Shown here: positions 1 through 8,843 of the stretch, piece by piece
Position numbering within the stretch: position 1 is the stretch's first letter
Layout: each line of letters begins with the position of its first letter
Assembly: GCF_001704275.1 (NCBI RefSeq)
Contig: NZ_CP011533.1
Span: forward strand, 682,001-746,000
Direction of reading: 5' to 3'
DNA: 64,000 nucleotides
Source of the DNA: Streptomyces noursei ATCC 11455
GTDB taxonomy: Bacteria > Actinomycetota > Actinomycetes > Streptomycetales > Streptomycetaceae
Program-made: the position numbers and the translations under genes
Notes under the pieces: model-generated
The model's database searches: none
What the model was told of the DNA's origin: nothing
What the model saw: the letters and a program-made list of their open reading frames with translations, nothing else

Positions 1-2
1 AC

Positions 3-1061
3 ATCCCCCTCACGGAGTTGGCCGCATCGTGTCGGCGCAACTGCGAGCTGGTGCTCCAGCAGCTGGTCGACGGCCGCGACGGGGACATGGCGCCGGCGCG
101 CGAGACCGGCCGCGAACGGGCCCGCCAGGGAACCCCGTTGGCCGAGGTGCTGCACGCCTATCGCGTCGGTTCCGAGATCCTGTGGTCCGCGATCGCCGCC
201 GAGGCCCGCTCCGCCCAGGGCCTCACCACCGAAACCATCATGGCCCTGGCCGCGTGGTGGGTGAACGGCGGTCTCGCCGCGTCGGCCAGCGACGCGTATC
301 GCGAGGAGGTCTCCGAGCTGGTGCTGCAACGCGAGCGGGAGCGCTCGGCGATGGTCGAGGCGCTGTTCACCGGCCTGCTCGCCGACCGTACGCCCCTGTG
401 GGACGCCGCCGATGTGCTCGGCCTGCCGACCGGTGGGCCGTATGTCGTGGTCGCCGCCGAGGTGCCCGGCCCCGGCCGGGAGGCGCTGCCCGGGATCGAG
501 GCCCGCCTGCGCGCCGAACAACTGCGGTCGGCCTGGCGCCTGTTGCCGGACCTACAGGTCGGCGTGGTCGCCGTTCCGCATCCGGAGGCCGATGGCGCGG
601 TGCTGCGCGTCCTGGAGCGGTCGCTCGCCGCCCATGTGGGCATCAGCCCCGCCTACCGCGACCTTCGGGAGACCCCCAAGGCGCTCCGGCTCGCCCGCCT
701 GGCGCTCACCGGCGCACGCGGTCGACCCACCACCGGCATCGCGCGCTTCGACAACAGCCCGGCCGCCCTACTGGTGGCGGCGGCCCCGGACGAGGCCGGA
801 CGGATCGCCCGAGCCGCCCTGGACGGCGTACTGCGGCTACCGGCCGACGAGCGGGACCGCCTGCTGGAGACCCTGGAGTGCTGGTTCGCGGCGGCCGGTT
901 CGACGGTCGCCGCGGCGGAGCTGCTGTACTGCCACCGCAACACCGTCCGCTACCGGCTGCGCCGACTGGAGGAGCTGACGGGGCGCTCACTGCGCGATCC
1001 CCGGGCGGTGGCCGACCTCGCCGTGGCCCTGCACGGACTGCGGCTGTCGCCCGGCGAATAG
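3..1061 (+). CDS. PucR/CdaR-type transcriptional regulator, 5' end outside window
   Basis: The frame is already open at base 3, so the N-terminus lies left of the window; about 350 residues remain, ending at TAG. The last ~60 residues form the PucR-type C-terminal helix-turn-helix, seen around YCHRNTVRYRLRRLEEL. The preceding part resembles the RsbRD-like N-terminal plus degenerate GGDEF-like middle region common in Streptomyces PucR proteins, but that is family knowledge rather than a clear motif here. It should be a cytoplasmic DNA-binding regulator; its target cannot be read from the sequence. It ends 27 bases before the convergent TetR gene. Confidence 0.85.
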   Translation: MPLTELAASCRRNCELVLQQLVDGRDGDMAPARETGRERARQGTPLAEVLHAYRVGSEILWSAIAAEARSAQGLTTETIMALAAWWVNGGLAASASDAYREEVSELVLQRERERSAMVEALFTGLLADRTPLWDAADVLGLPTGGPYVVVAAEVPGPGREALPGIEARLRAEQLRSAWRLLPDLQVGVVAVPHPEADGAVLRVLERSLAAHVGISPAYRDLRETPKALRLARLALTGARGRPTTGIARFDNSPAALLVAAAPDEAGRIARAALDGVLRLPADERDRLLETLECWFAAAGSTVAAAELLYCHRNTVRYRLRRLEELTGRSLRDPRAVADLAVALHGLRLSPGE

Positions 1062-1087
1062 GGCCTGGGGCGCCGGCCGGGGATCGT

Positions 1088-1744
1088 TCAGCCCCGCTGC
1101 GCCCCCAGGGCGCGCAACAGGAACGGGAGCAGTTCCCGGATCGCCGCCTCGCCGGACGAGGGGCCGTCCGTGGCGCTCCGGTGCGCCGCGTCGGGGGTCA
1201 GAAACAGGCGGCTGACCATCGAGCCCACGACGAGGTCGGCCAGCACCTGCGGATTCTCCAGCGGCGGGATGTCGCCGCGGTCGACGGCGCGGCGCACCAC
1301 AGTGGCGGACCGGTCCCGGACCGGCTCGATGATCGCGGTGTCCAGCACGCGGGCCAGCGCTTCGTTGTGTGCGGACTCACCGATCAGGACGTGCAACAGC
1401 CGTCCGCCGGGGCCCTCCAGCGTGTCGGCCTTGTCGCGCAGCAGCGCGGCCAGATCGCCTTCGAGGCTGCCGGTGTCCGGCTGCGGGCCGAGGTCGCTCG
1501 CCCAGCGCACGGCGGTGCCGACGACGAGGTCCTCCTTGGAGCGCCAGCGGCGGTAGAGGGTCGCGGTGGAGACTCTGGCCCGTTTGGCGACCGCGGCCGT
1601 GGTCAGCCCGCCGTAGCCGTTCTCCTGGAGGACCTGGACGGTGGCCTCCAGGAGGGCCCGGTCGCGTTCGGCGTCCCGCGGGCGGCCACGGGCGGGCCGC
1701 CGGCCGGCCGCGGCGGTCTGATTGCTCTCGGTACGTTCGCCCAC
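1088..1744 (-). CDS. TetR family transcriptional regulator
   Basis: A 218-residue protein with a classic TetR N-terminal DNA-binding domain: after a basic leader (residues ~15-25) comes the helix-turn-helix around TTAAVAKRARVSTATLYRRW, followed by a C-terminal domain of the TetR_C type that would bind a ligand. GTG start at 1744. It is divergent from the aldehyde dehydrogenase gene, and a near-perfect 21-base dyad lies in the 63-base gap, 27 bases from this start. The simplest reading is autorepression plus control of the dehydrogenase, with an aldehyde or its precursor as a possible inducer (inference). Confidence 0.9.
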   Translation of the reverse strand: MGERTESNQTAAAGRRPARGRPRDAERDRALLEATVQVLQENGYGGLTTAAVAKRARVSTATLYRRWRSKEDLVVGTAVRWASDLGPQPDTGSLEGDLAALLRDKADTLEGPGGRLLHVLIGESAHNEALARVLDTAIIEPVRDRSATVVRRAVDRGDIPPLENPQVLADLVVGSMVSRLFLTPDAAHRSATDGPSSGEAAIRELLPFLLRALGAQRG

Positions 1745-1770
1745 ACCGGGAGTCTATCGACCCGCATTAC

Positions 1771-1791
1771 GAAACGAAAAATTTTCGTTTC
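1771..1791. promoter_or_regulatory. TetR operator between tetR and aldehyde dehydrogenase
   Basis: Two perfectly complementary 10-base arms, GAAACGAAAA and TTTTCGTTTC, flank a single central A. The dyad lies 27 bases upstream of the TetR start and 17 bases upstream of the dehydrogenase start, so a bound dimer could block both promoters. It is AT-rich compared with its surroundings. Length and symmetry fit a TetR dimer site; binding itself is inferred. Confidence 0.75.
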
Positions 1792-1807
1792 ATGTAGCCT
1801 CGGCGAC

Positions 1808-3136
1808 ATGACCACCCTCGCCTCCACCCCCGACCTGGACGCGGCCACCGTCGTCGACCGGCTGCGCACCACCTTCGCCACCCGCCGCACCGCCGCCACC
1901 GACTGGCGCCGCGGCCAGCTCACGGCCCTGCGCACCCTGCTCACCGACCACCGCGACGAGCTCCTCGCCGCGCTCGCCGCCGACCTCGGCAAGGGCCCCG
2001 AGGAGGGCTACCGCACCGAGATCGGCTTCACCCTCAACGAGATCGACCACACCCTCGACCACCTCGACGCGTGGCTGGCGCCCCGGCCCGCGGAGCTCCC
2101 CGAGCGGCTGCTCCCGGCGACCGCGCACACCGTCCGCGAGCCCCTCGGCGTCGTCCTGGTGATCGCGCCCTGGAACTATCCGCTCCAGCTCGCGCTCAGC
2201 CCGCTCGTCGGCGCGCTGGCCGCCGGCAACTGCGCCGTCGTCAAGCCCAGCGAGCTCGCCCCGGCGACCTCGGCCGCACTCGCCCGGCTGCTCCCCCGCT
2301 ACCTGGACGCCGAGGCGGTGGCCGTCGTCGAGGGCGCCGTCCCGGAGACCACCGCACTGCTGGCCCAGCGCTTCGACCACATCTTCTACACCGGCAACGG
2401 CGCCGTCGGCCGGATCGTGATGGCCGCCGCCGCCCGCCATCTGACGCCGGTCACGCTGGAACTGGGCGGCAAGAGCCCCGTCGTCGTCGACCCGGGCGTG
2501 GACCTGGCCACCACCGCCCGGCGCCTGGTGGCCGGCAAGTTCCTCAACGCCGGCCAGACCTGCGTCGCCCCCGACTACGTGCTGGCCGTCGGCCACACCG
2601 CCAAGGACCTCGAACAACACCTCGCCGAGGCCGTACGCGAGGTCTACGGAGCGGATCCGGCAGCCGTCCCCGAGTACGGACGGATCGTCAACGAGCGCCA
2701 CTTCGACCGGCTCACCGCGCTCCTCGACGGCGGCCGTACGGTCATCGGCGGCACCCACCACCGCGCCGACCGCTATCTGGCACCCACCGTCCTCGCCGAC
2801 GTCTCCCCCGACGCCCCCGTGATGCAGGAGGAGATCTTCGGCCCTATCCTGCCGATCGTGGCGGTGCCCGATCTGGACGCGGCGATCACGTTCATCAACG
2901 AACGCGACAAGCCGCTCGCGCTGTACGCGTTCACCGACTCCGACGAGACCAAGCACCGACTGCTGACCGAGACCTCCTCCGGCGGCCTGGCCTTCGGCCT
3001 GCCGGTCGCCCATCTCACCGCGCCCGGCCTGCCGTTCGGCGGGGTGGGCGAGAGCGGCATGGGGCGCTACCACGGCGAGTACTCGTTGGAGACCTTCAGC
3101 CACACCAAGGCGGTGCTGGACAAGCCGCTGGGGTGA
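1808..3136 (+). CDS. NAD(P)-dependent aldehyde dehydrogenase family protein
   Basis: A 442-residue aldehyde dehydrogenase that should oxidise an aldehyde to its acid with NAD(P)+ in the cytoplasm. Visible signatures are the cofactor-site stretch VIAPWNYPLQLAL, the catalytic-base region ELGGKSPVVV (Glu near residue 218) and the nucleophile in NAGQTCVAPDYVL (Cys near residue 252). The C-terminal EEIFGPILPI and PFGGVGESGMG segments are also typical. The length and the lack of a long N-terminal extension match the class-3/coniferyl-aldehyde-dehydrogenase-like group. The ATG at 1808 lies just after the operator dyad; the same frame is open much further upstream, but that part is out of frame with family homology. 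Likely repressed by the divergent TetR. Confidence 0.93.
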   Translation: MTTLASTPDLDAATVVDRLRTTFATRRTAATDWRRGQLTALRTLLTDHRDELLAALAADLGKGPEEGYRTEIGFTLNEIDHTLDHLDAWLAPRPAELPERLLPATAHTVREPLGVVLVIAPWNYPLQLALSPLVGALAAGNCAVVKPSELAPATSAALARLLPRYLDAEAVAVVEGAVPETTALLAQRFDHIFYTGNGAVGRIVMAAAARHLTPVTLELGGKSPVVVDPGVDLATTARRLVAGKFLNAGQTCVAPDYVLAVGHTAKDLEQHLAEAVREVYGADPAAVPEYGRIVNERHFDRLTALLDGGRTVIGGTHHRADRYLAPTVLADVSPDAPVMQEEIFGPILPIVAVPDLDAAITFINERDKPLALYAFTDSDETKHRLLTETSSGGLAFGLPVAHLTAPGLPFGGVGESGMGRYHGEYSLETFSHTKAVLDKPLG

Positions 3137-3257
3137 CCGGACGGTCGGGGCGGTGAGAACCGGCACGGTGGTCGGGGCGGTCGGCGGTCCGGGCCGCCTG
3201 GATTGTCGGCCCCTCGGCGGTGCCGATCCCGGCGTCGCGGGCCGATCGGCTCCGGGG

Positions 3258-3692
3258 TCAACCGCCCAGGAGCAGCCTCTCCAACGCCGCCCGGGCCCGG
3301 GCGTCGGACGTGGCGCGGGCGGCGACGGCCTCGGCCAGTTCCCGCACCCACTCGTCCAGCTCGACCGGGCGGCGGGAGAGCACCACGCCCCGCACCTCCT
3401 TGCAGACCTCGCCGCCGGGGCGGCTGCCGGAGAGGTCGAGCACCAGGCGCTGCTCGCCGAGCGCGACCTCCAGCCGGGCCACCTTTCCCTCCCTGCCGGC
3501 CAGCCGGTCGGCCATGCCGCGCTTGCGCTCGACCGTCACCGCACCGGGTGGCAGCGCGTCCGCCAGCGCCCCGGTCAGCACCTGGGCGTACACCTCCAGG
3601 TCGGCGGCGTCCCGGCGCAGCGCGGCGGCGAGCATGTCGACGGTGGCAGCGCCGCCACCGGACTCGGACGGGACGGGGTCGTGGGAGGACAT
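3258..3692 (-). CDS. Conserved protein of unknown function, companion of YbjQ-like genes
   Basis: A 144-residue protein starting at ATG 3692 with an AAAGG about 12 bases upstream. No catalytic motif or membrane segment is visible. It is predicted mostly alpha-helical, with an acidic start and a central part rich in charged and hydrophobic residues that could form a small alpha/beta fold. It is the last gene of a leftward set: the YbjQ-like gene ends 50 bases upstream, and a third member lies 97 bases before that. I do not recognise the family; the job is presumed linked to the YbjQ proteins by position only. It converges on the aldehyde dehydrogenase. Confidence 0.75.
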   Translation of the reverse strand: MSSHDPVPSESGGGAATVDMLAAALRRDAADLEVYAQVLTGALADALPPGAVTVERKRGMADRLAGREGKVARLEVALGEQRLVLDLSGSRPGGEVCKEVRGVVLSRRPVELDEWVRELAEAVAARATSDARARAALERLLLGG

Positions 3693-3742
3693 CAGCGCGG
3701 CGGCCTTTCGTTTCGGTCTGCGGTCGGGGCGACGGGGCGTGC

Positions 3743-4576
3743 TCAGCCGTCGAGGCTGAGAACCATCGTCGGACGCTCGATGACATGGTCCTCGCGCAGC
3801 GGCCGCACGGCGGTGCCGATGGCGAAGAACTCCGTGGTGTGGCCGCCCCAGCGGTGGTTGTGCGAGTTGAGCTGTACGCCGACGATGCCTTCCGCGTGGA
3901 GTTCCTCGGCCTCGCGCTGCATCCGTTCCATCGCCAACTCCCGCGCGTCGTAGAGGGCCTGCGTGAACGGCTCGATCTCCACGTTCCTGCCGATGTTGGA
4001 GAACATCGAGCCGATCTTCTGGTGGGCGATGTGGTAGACGCAGGTGCCCATGACCATGCCCAGCGGGGCGTACCCGGCGCGGACCAGCGTCCAGAAGTCC
4101 TGTCCGCTGAGATCCGAAGTGAACGGCTGGCCCTTGGCGTTGCGCCAACTGCCGTTGCCGCCGGGCGCGGGCGCGTCGGCCTTCACCGCGGTGCCGATGG
4201 CGATGAACTCGGCGATGTCACTCCCAAAATCCCGCGCCTCGACCGAGAGCCGCACGCCCACGATGCCGTCGGCGCCCAGCTGCGCCGCCTCGGCCTCCAT
4301 CCGTGTCATGGCCAACTCCCGGGCGTGGTACATGGCCTGGCTCAGGGTGGTGAGCTCCTGGTTCTTCCCCCAGCGACCCAGCTGGATGCCCACGTGGTAG
4401 ATGGAGCTGCCGAGCACCAGGCCGAGCGGCCGGAACCCGGCCTCGCGCACGAGCAGGAACTCGTTGACCGACAGGTCGCTGGTGAAGATCGACCCCGGCT
4501 TGCCCGGCTGGAGCTCGGCCAGCCGCCGCATCGCATCGGCCGGGACGCCCTGGGCGGTCGGGTCGGTGGCGGTCAT
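3743..4576 (-). CDS. YbjQ-family (heavy-metal-binding domain) protein, two tandem domains
   Basis: A 277-residue protein made of two copies of the YbjQ/UPF0145 fold (PF01906). Copy 1 is near residues 30-130 and contains GLVLGSSIYHVG and ADGIVGVRLSV; copy 2 is near residues 150-265 and contains GMVMGTCVYHIA and AEGIVGVQLNS. The family forms pentameric rings and is named a heavy-metal-binding domain, but its biochemical role is not established. ATG at 4576 is preceded by a GGGG-rich segment. It sits between a related gene (4674-5612) and a small companion (3258-3692), all leftward with short gaps, so one transcript is likely. Confidence 0.88.
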   Translation of the reverse strand: MTATDPTAQGVPADAMRRLAELQPGKPGSIFTSDLSVNEFLLVREAGFRPLGLVLGSSIYHVGIQLGRWGKNQELTTLSQAMYHARELAMTRMEAEAAQLGADGIVGVRLSVEARDFGSDIAEFIAIGTAVKADAPAPGGNGSWRNAKGQPFTSDLSGQDFWTLVRAGYAPLGMVMGTCVYHIAHQKIGSMFSNIGRNVEIEPFTQALYDARELAMERMQREAEELHAEGIVGVQLNSHNHRWGGHTTEFFAIGTAVRPLREDHVIERPTMVLSLDG

Positions 4577-4673
4577 GAGCGGTTCCCCTCGTGAAAGTGC
4601 CTGGTGGTGATGGACGGGCGAGGATCGGCGGACGCCGACGGGGCGGAGCCGACGGGTGGTGTTCGGCGGTACG

Positions 4674-5612
4674 TCACGTGACACGCGCGCGGCGGCGGTT
4701 CGGATCCAGCGACATCATGGTCAGCGTGCGCGGCGGCTCCTGGCGCACGGTGAATCCGGCCACCGCGGTGCCGACCAAGGTGGCCTCGGCGACGTGGTCC
4801 TTCTGGTCGGAGTCGCTGTTGCGGCGGCGCGCCCGGACGCACTCCTCGCGCCAGATCCGCAGGCGGCTGTCGCCCAGCACCACGCCGTCCGCTCCGGTGT
4901 GCCACGCCTGCTCGCCGATCCGCGCCCGCGCGTCATGGCGGGTCGCCGAGACCAGTTGGCTCCAGCCGGTGACCTCCTGATTGCCGGCCCCGAACCAGTT
5001 CTGCCGCCGGGTCGTCCAGTCGTCGTGGCGGGTACCGATGGCCAGCCCCACCAGGAGTTCGACCGGCACCCAGCCCGCGGCGATCAGCTTGGCGAAGCCC
5101 TGGCCGTCCAGATGCGTGGTGAAGGGGCGATTGGGCCGCACCGCACCCTGTGCCCGCACGGCGGTGCCTATCACCTGGAACTCGAAGCAGTGCGGAGCGG
5201 AGGGGAACGGCGCCATGGTGAGGTCGGCGGCCACCACGCCGTCGCCGCCCAGTGCCGTGCATTCCGCCGTCATCCGCGCGAGCGCCGCATGCCGAGCGGC
5301 CAGCAGCACATCGACCAACGCCTTGGAGGCGGCTCCCTGACCCGATACGGCGACCGGCGCGGGCGTCGAGCCGCGCCCGGACCAACTGGCGTTCCCGTAG
5401 CCGCAGTCGTAGTAGCGCCAGGAACTCCCGCCACCTGCCACGTGGTAGACGGCCGTGCCCAGCACCTGCCCGACCGGCTCGAAGCCGACGGACCGGATCG
5501 CGGTGAACTCCCCCGTCGACAGCGCCGAGGACCACGTGCCCCGCCGCCGTGCCTCGGCCGTACGCGCCGCCGCCACCGGAGGCAGCCCCCCTGCCGTCCA
5601 CTCCCCGCTCAT
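4674..5612 (-). CDS. YbjQ-family-like protein, divergent two-domain paralogue
   Basis: A 312-residue protein with the same two-domain layout as its downstream neighbour. GQVLGTAVYHVAGG plus GGDGVVAADL mark the first domain. The second is more divergent: VELLVGLAIGTRHDD and GADGVVLGDSRLRI. Start chosen at ATG 5612, which has GGAG nine bases upstream; an in-frame ATG at 5672 lacks such a site. It heads the leftward cluster. A 10-base-arm dyad (5657-5686) lies 45-75 bases upstream of the start and may regulate it. The tandem arrangement points to an old gene duplication; the function is unknown beyond the family name. Confidence 0.82.
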   Translation of the reverse strand: MSGEWTAGGLPPVAAARTAEARRRGTWSSALSTGEFTAIRSVGFEPVGQVLGTAVYHVAGGGSSWRYYDCGYGNASWSGRGSTPAPVAVSGQGAASKALVDVLLAARHAALARMTAECTALGGDGVVAADLTMAPFPSAPHCFEFQVIGTAVRAQGAVRPNRPFTTHLDGQGFAKLIAAGWVPVELLVGLAIGTRHDDWTTRRQNWFGAGNQEVTGWSQLVSATRHDARARIGEQAWHTGADGVVLGDSRLRIWREECVRARRRNSDSDQKDHVAEATLVGTAVAGFTVRQEPPRTLTMMSLDPNRRRARVT

Positions 5613-5656
5613 GAACACCCACTCCGTTCCCCGGAACAAGCCCTCGCACAGCGAGT

Positions 5657-5686
5657 CTAGGGCCTGACCCATCGGACAGGCCCTAG
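5657..5686. promoter_or_regulatory. Perfect inverted repeat upstream of YbjQ-like cluster
   Basis: Arms CTAGGGCCTG (5657-5666) and CAGGCCCTAG (5677-5686) are perfectly complementary with a 10-base spacer. The dyad lies 45 bases upstream of the first leftward gene and about 160 bases before the rightward HAD-like gene. It could be an operator or a leader hairpin of the YbjQ cluster; the sequence alone does not decide. Confidence 0.5.
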
Positions 5687-5847
5687 GTCGCGGGTCCGCC
5701 AACGCCCCCGCCTGAGGCGTCACAAGAGGGCGCGCGACCGCTGCGTGGGCGCCGCCCCAGGGTGGCCCGGCCCCTCAACAATGCGCTGGGCGACCACGTG
5801 CCCGAGCGGTACGTTGCGCAGCAGGACGCGAGGATCGGAGCGAACTG

Positions 5848-6396
5848 ATGCGCCCAGTGCTGCTGGTGGACGTGGACGGACCGCTGAACCCCTATGCCGC
5901 AAAGCCGCAGCGACGCCCCGACGGCTATCAGACGCATCGGCTGCTGACGCCCCGCTGGGAGGCCGCCCAACGACGCCGGCTGACCGACTGGGGGCTGACC
6001 GACGGGCGCATCAAGCCGCTTCGTGTCTGGCTCAACCCGCACCACGGGCCGGGGCTGCTGGCGCTCCCCTTCGACCTGGTCTGGGCGACCACCTGGGAGC
6101 AGGAGGCCAACGACTTCATCGCCCCTGCTCTGGGGCTGCCCACGCTGCCCTTCGTCCCCTGGCGCTCGCCGCGGCCCGAGCCTGCGGGAGGCGTGTTCTG
6201 GAAGACACCGGAGATCGTCGCGTGGGCCAGGGGGTGCGCCTTCGCCTGGGTCGACGACAAGATCACCGACGCAGACCGGGCCTGGGTTGCGGAGCATCAC
6301 CGCGGCCCCGCTCTCCTGCGCCGGATAGACCCCCGCGTCGGACTGACCGCGGAGGATTTCGCCGTGCTGGGCGCATGGGCGACCGGCCTGGGCTGA
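5848..6396 (+). CDS. HAD-superfamily-like hydrolase
   Basis: A 182-residue protein opening with LLVDVDGPLNPY, the HAD motif I in which the first Asp would be the nucleophile. A second acidic segment, FAWVDDKITDADRAW near residue 135, fits HAD motif IV. The middle contains LVWATTWEQEANDFI, also conserved in actinobacterial members of this small HAD group. The substrate is unknown. ATG 5848 has GGAG eight bases upstream. It stands alone, converging on the membrane protein gene that ends at 6481. No signal peptide, so cytoplasmic. Confidence 0.85.
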   Translation: MRPVLLVDVDGPLNPYAAKPQRRPDGYQTHRLLTPRWEAAQRRRLTDWGLTDGRIKPLRVWLNPHHGPGLLALPFDLVWATTWEQEANDFIAPALGLPTLPFVPWRSPRPEPAGGVFWKTPEIVAWARGCAFAWVDDKITDADRAWVAEHHRGPALLRRIDPRVGLTAEDFAVLGAWATGLG

Positions 6397-6480
6397 CCTC
6401 CGAACGCACTCCGGCACCACCTCCGCCGACCCCGGACGAACCACCTGACAGGGGCGGGTCCTGCGAGGTGGCCGGCCTCG

Positions 6481-7257
6481 TCAGTTGTCGACGTACTTCC
6501 GCAGCACGGCCTGGTAGTCGGCGAACTCCGGCTCGGTGTGGAGCGTGTCGGTGCCCCGCTTGAGGTAGACCATCCCCGGGCAGTTCGGCTTTCGGGAGCC
6601 GCTCAGTTGCTCGCTGCCGACCTTCTTGCCCGTCTTCGCCTCGTACACGGTCACGTCGTACACACCGCGGTACAGCTTGATGCTGTCCGTCGTGAACTTG
6701 CAGTCGGTCAGGAACTCGCCCTCGTCGGGCGAGTCCAGGCAGGCGATCAGCTGGACCTGGTGCGGGTCGAGGCGGTTTCCGCTCCAGTAGTCCGCCGTGC
6801 CGGAAGCCGGGTAGGCGGGGTTGGGAGAGCCGGACTCGCTGATGGTGAACATCGCGATCGGGTGCGGTCCCGCGCCGGTGTGGTCGGCCGCCGTCGGGAA
6901 GTACTTGCGCGCCAGGCCGGCGCCGCAGCCGGTCTCGAAGTCGGAGACCCGGGTCAGCGCCTTGTCGTTGGCCTTCGGCTCGAACATCACCCAGTACACG
7001 CCGTAGCCCACCGCCACGACCATGACGAGCGCGATCCCCCGCAGGATCAGCGTCCGCTGACCACGCTGTTGCGGCCGCTGCCCCTGGGCGGCGGCCCCGC
7101 CGGCCCTGCGCCTGTTCACCACGGCATATCCGAGGAAGAGGACCGGAGCGGCCGCCACCACGACGAACAGGAGGCCCACCGGCACATTGCCGCCCTTGAA
7201 GGCGATCACCGAGAAGACCACCGCTATGCCGATGAACAGGACCATCAGCCTGGCCAT
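6481..7257 (-). CDS. Membrane protein of unknown function
   Basis: A 258-residue protein starting at ATG 7257 behind GGAAAGG. It has two N-terminal membrane segments (about residues 4-21 and 26-45), an Arg/Gln-rich cytoplasmic loop containing RRRAGG and QRPQQRGQR, and a third segment near residues 70-90 (LRGIALVMVVAVGYGVYWVM). A ~165-residue C-terminal domain with several Cys residues probably lies outside the membrane. No enzyme motif is visible and I do not recognise the family. The paired Cys in the outer domain (FETGCGAGL, LIACLDSP, LTDCKFTT, KPNCPGM) suggest disulfides. Confidence 0.8.
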   Translation of the reverse strand: MARLMVLFIGIAVVFSVIAFKGGNVPVGLLFVVVAAAPVLFLGYAVVNRRRAGGAAAQGQRPQQRGQRTLILRGIALVMVVAVGYGVYWVMFEPKANDKALTRVSDFETGCGAGLARKYFPTAADHTGAGPHPIAMFTISESGSPNPAYPASGTADYWSGNRLDPHQVQLIACLDSPDEGEFLTDCKFTTDSIKLYRGVYDVTVYEAKTGKKVGSEQLSGSRKPNCPGMVYLKRGTDTLHTEPEFADYQAVLRKYVDN

Positions 7258-7700
7258 GAACACACCTTTCCTTGAGACCAACAGCGAGCCCGAACCACCG
7301 GCGACACGCGACTTCGCCGGTGGAGATTCCGCGCCGCCGCACGACCGGTCGTTCGCCAGACGACCTCCCCATCCTCGCGGAAGGCGTTGAAATGCCGATG
7401 ACACGGCGATGAAGCGGGCGCGGGAAGACGTCGAGACGGACGAGAACTTCTCACCCCGGTCGGACGCGCCGTCACACCACTCCAGGTGATCGCATGCACG
7501 CGCACAGGCATGAGGAGGTATGCAGGCAGCCGCAAGTCCAGGCGCGACCGCCTCTTCGGCGACGCCAGGCACCCGGCCGGGACCGCCGGTCGCCCTGTCG
7601 CCACGCCGCACACCCATACGGCCGTTCCACGACTGGCAGCCGTCATCCGGCCCGAGGATGCTTGAGGTGTGGTACGGCACGACAGAGCGGGAGCGGGGAC
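7258..7700. other. Intergenic region, divergent promoters presumed
   Basis: This 443-base gap separates two divergent genes and must hold both promoters. I found no convincing dyad, RNA gene or protein. A frame open from 7494 joins the PP2C gene, but its translation is Arg/His-rich and unlike the family, so it is treated as upstream non-coding sequence. Confidence 0.5.
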
Positions 7701-8843
7701 GTGAGGACGTCGAGCGCGGGGCGCGCCACGCTCGGGCGCTGGTGTCTGCGCCACCTTCACTTCCTTCCCGTCCTCCTGCTCGTCGGAGGTGCCCTCTTCG
7801 ACTACGCCACCTCCCCGCACGTGAGTGCGGAAGCCTTCTACACAGCAGCGCCGATGACGGCTGCCGCGCTGCTGTCGCTCCGCGCGACCATCCTGGCGGG
7901 CATCGGCGCCTGTGCCGCCGATGTCGCGCTGCTCACCCACTTCGGCCTGATCGGGGATTCCGGTGGCTGGAGCGAGCTGGCGGCGGTCGTGACCGTCTCG
8001 GCCCTCGCCATCGTCGTCAACCGCCTCATGCACTACAGCTACGCGCGCATGCAGTCCGCACGCCGGATCGCCCTTGCCGCTCAGCGCGCGGTGCTGCCGC
8101 AGCCGCCGGCCTCGATCGGGCCGCTGCGGATCGCGGTGCGCTACCAGGCGGCCGTGAAGGACGCCCAGATCGGCGGCGACCTCTACGGCGCCCAGGACAC
8201 TCCGTACGGCGTGCGGTGTCTGGTGGGCGATGTACGGGGCAAGGGCCTGGACGCGGTCAAGGTGGTGGCCGTGGCCATGGGCGCGTTCCGGGAGGCCGCC
8301 GAGGAGGAACCCACGCTCGTCGGGGTCGCGGCCAGACTGGAGCGGGCCCTGCTCCGGGAAAGGCGCCAGCGGACGGGACCCGAGCACATCGAGGGTTTCG
8401 TCACCGCCGTCCTCGTCGAGATCCCGCACCGCCACGACCAACTGCGGCTGCTCAACCGCGGCCACCCGGCCCCGCTGGTGCTGCACGCCGGCCGGGTGCA
8501 CACCGCGGAACCGTCCGTACCGGCCCTTCCCCTGGGACTGGCGGAACTGGGCGCCGGCCAGGACCGGACCGACACCGTGCCCTTCCCCTCAGGGGCCACG
8601 CTCCTGCTGTACACCGACGGCCTGAACGAGGCGCGCAACCGCGCCGGAGACTTCTTCGACCCCACGGCCGGGCTGACCGGGGTCGAGTTCCCCGGGCCGG
8701 ACGCGCTGCTCGACGCCCTCCTCAGCGAGGTGAACCGCCACTCCGCAGGCCGCATCACCGACGACATGGCGCTGCTCGCCATCACCCGCACACCACCTTC
8801 GTCGGACCACGGGCCACGACGGCACACACACGGCGAACGATAG
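7701..8843 (+). CDS. SpoIIE/PP2C-type serine phosphatase, membrane-anchored
   Basis: A 380-residue protein from GTG 7701 with GGAGCGGGG just upstream. Residues ~15-110 hold several hydrophobic membrane segments (for example LPVLLLVGGALFDYA and AAALLSLRATILAGIGACAAD). From ~residue 140 it is a SpoIIE-type phosphatase: VKDAQIGGDLY, VGDVRGKGLDAV, LLNRGHPAP and LLLYTDGLNEAR carry the usual metal-binding Asp/Gly motifs, and RITDDMALLAI closes the domain. Such Streptomyces proteins dephosphorylate anti-sigma-factor antagonists or act in stress signalling. No antagonist or anti-sigma gene is adjacent, so its partner is unknown. Confidence 0.92.
   Translation: MRTSSAGRATLGRWCLRHLHFLPVLLLVGGALFDYATSPHVSAEAFYTAAPMTAAALLSLRATILAGIGACAADVALLTHFGLIGDSGGWSELAAVVTVSALAIVVNRLMHYSYARMQSARRIALAAQRAVLPQPPASIGPLRIAVRYQAAVKDAQIGGDLYGAQDTPYGVRCLVGDVRGKGLDAVKVVAVAMGAFREAAEEEPTLVGVAARLERALLRERRQRTGPEHIEGFVTAVLVEIPHRHDQLRLLNRGHPAPLVLHAGRVHTAEPSVPALPLGLAELGAGQDRTDTVPFPSGATLLLYTDGLNEARNRAGDFFDPTAGLTGVEFPGPDALLDALLSEVNRHSAGRITDDMALLAITRTPPSSDHGPRRHTHGER

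Noticed and set aside
29..3136. A single open plus-strand frame of over 1000 codons spanning the first three genes
   Set aside because: Only the part from 1808 has family homology (aldehyde dehydrogenase); the upstream translation is Arg/Gly/Pro-rich antisense or off-frame sequence over the PucR and TetR genes.
7494..7700. N-terminal extension of the PP2C-type phosphatase
   Set aside because: The translation is His/Arg-rich with no similarity to the family, while GTG 7701 has a proper ribosome site and directly precedes the membrane segments.
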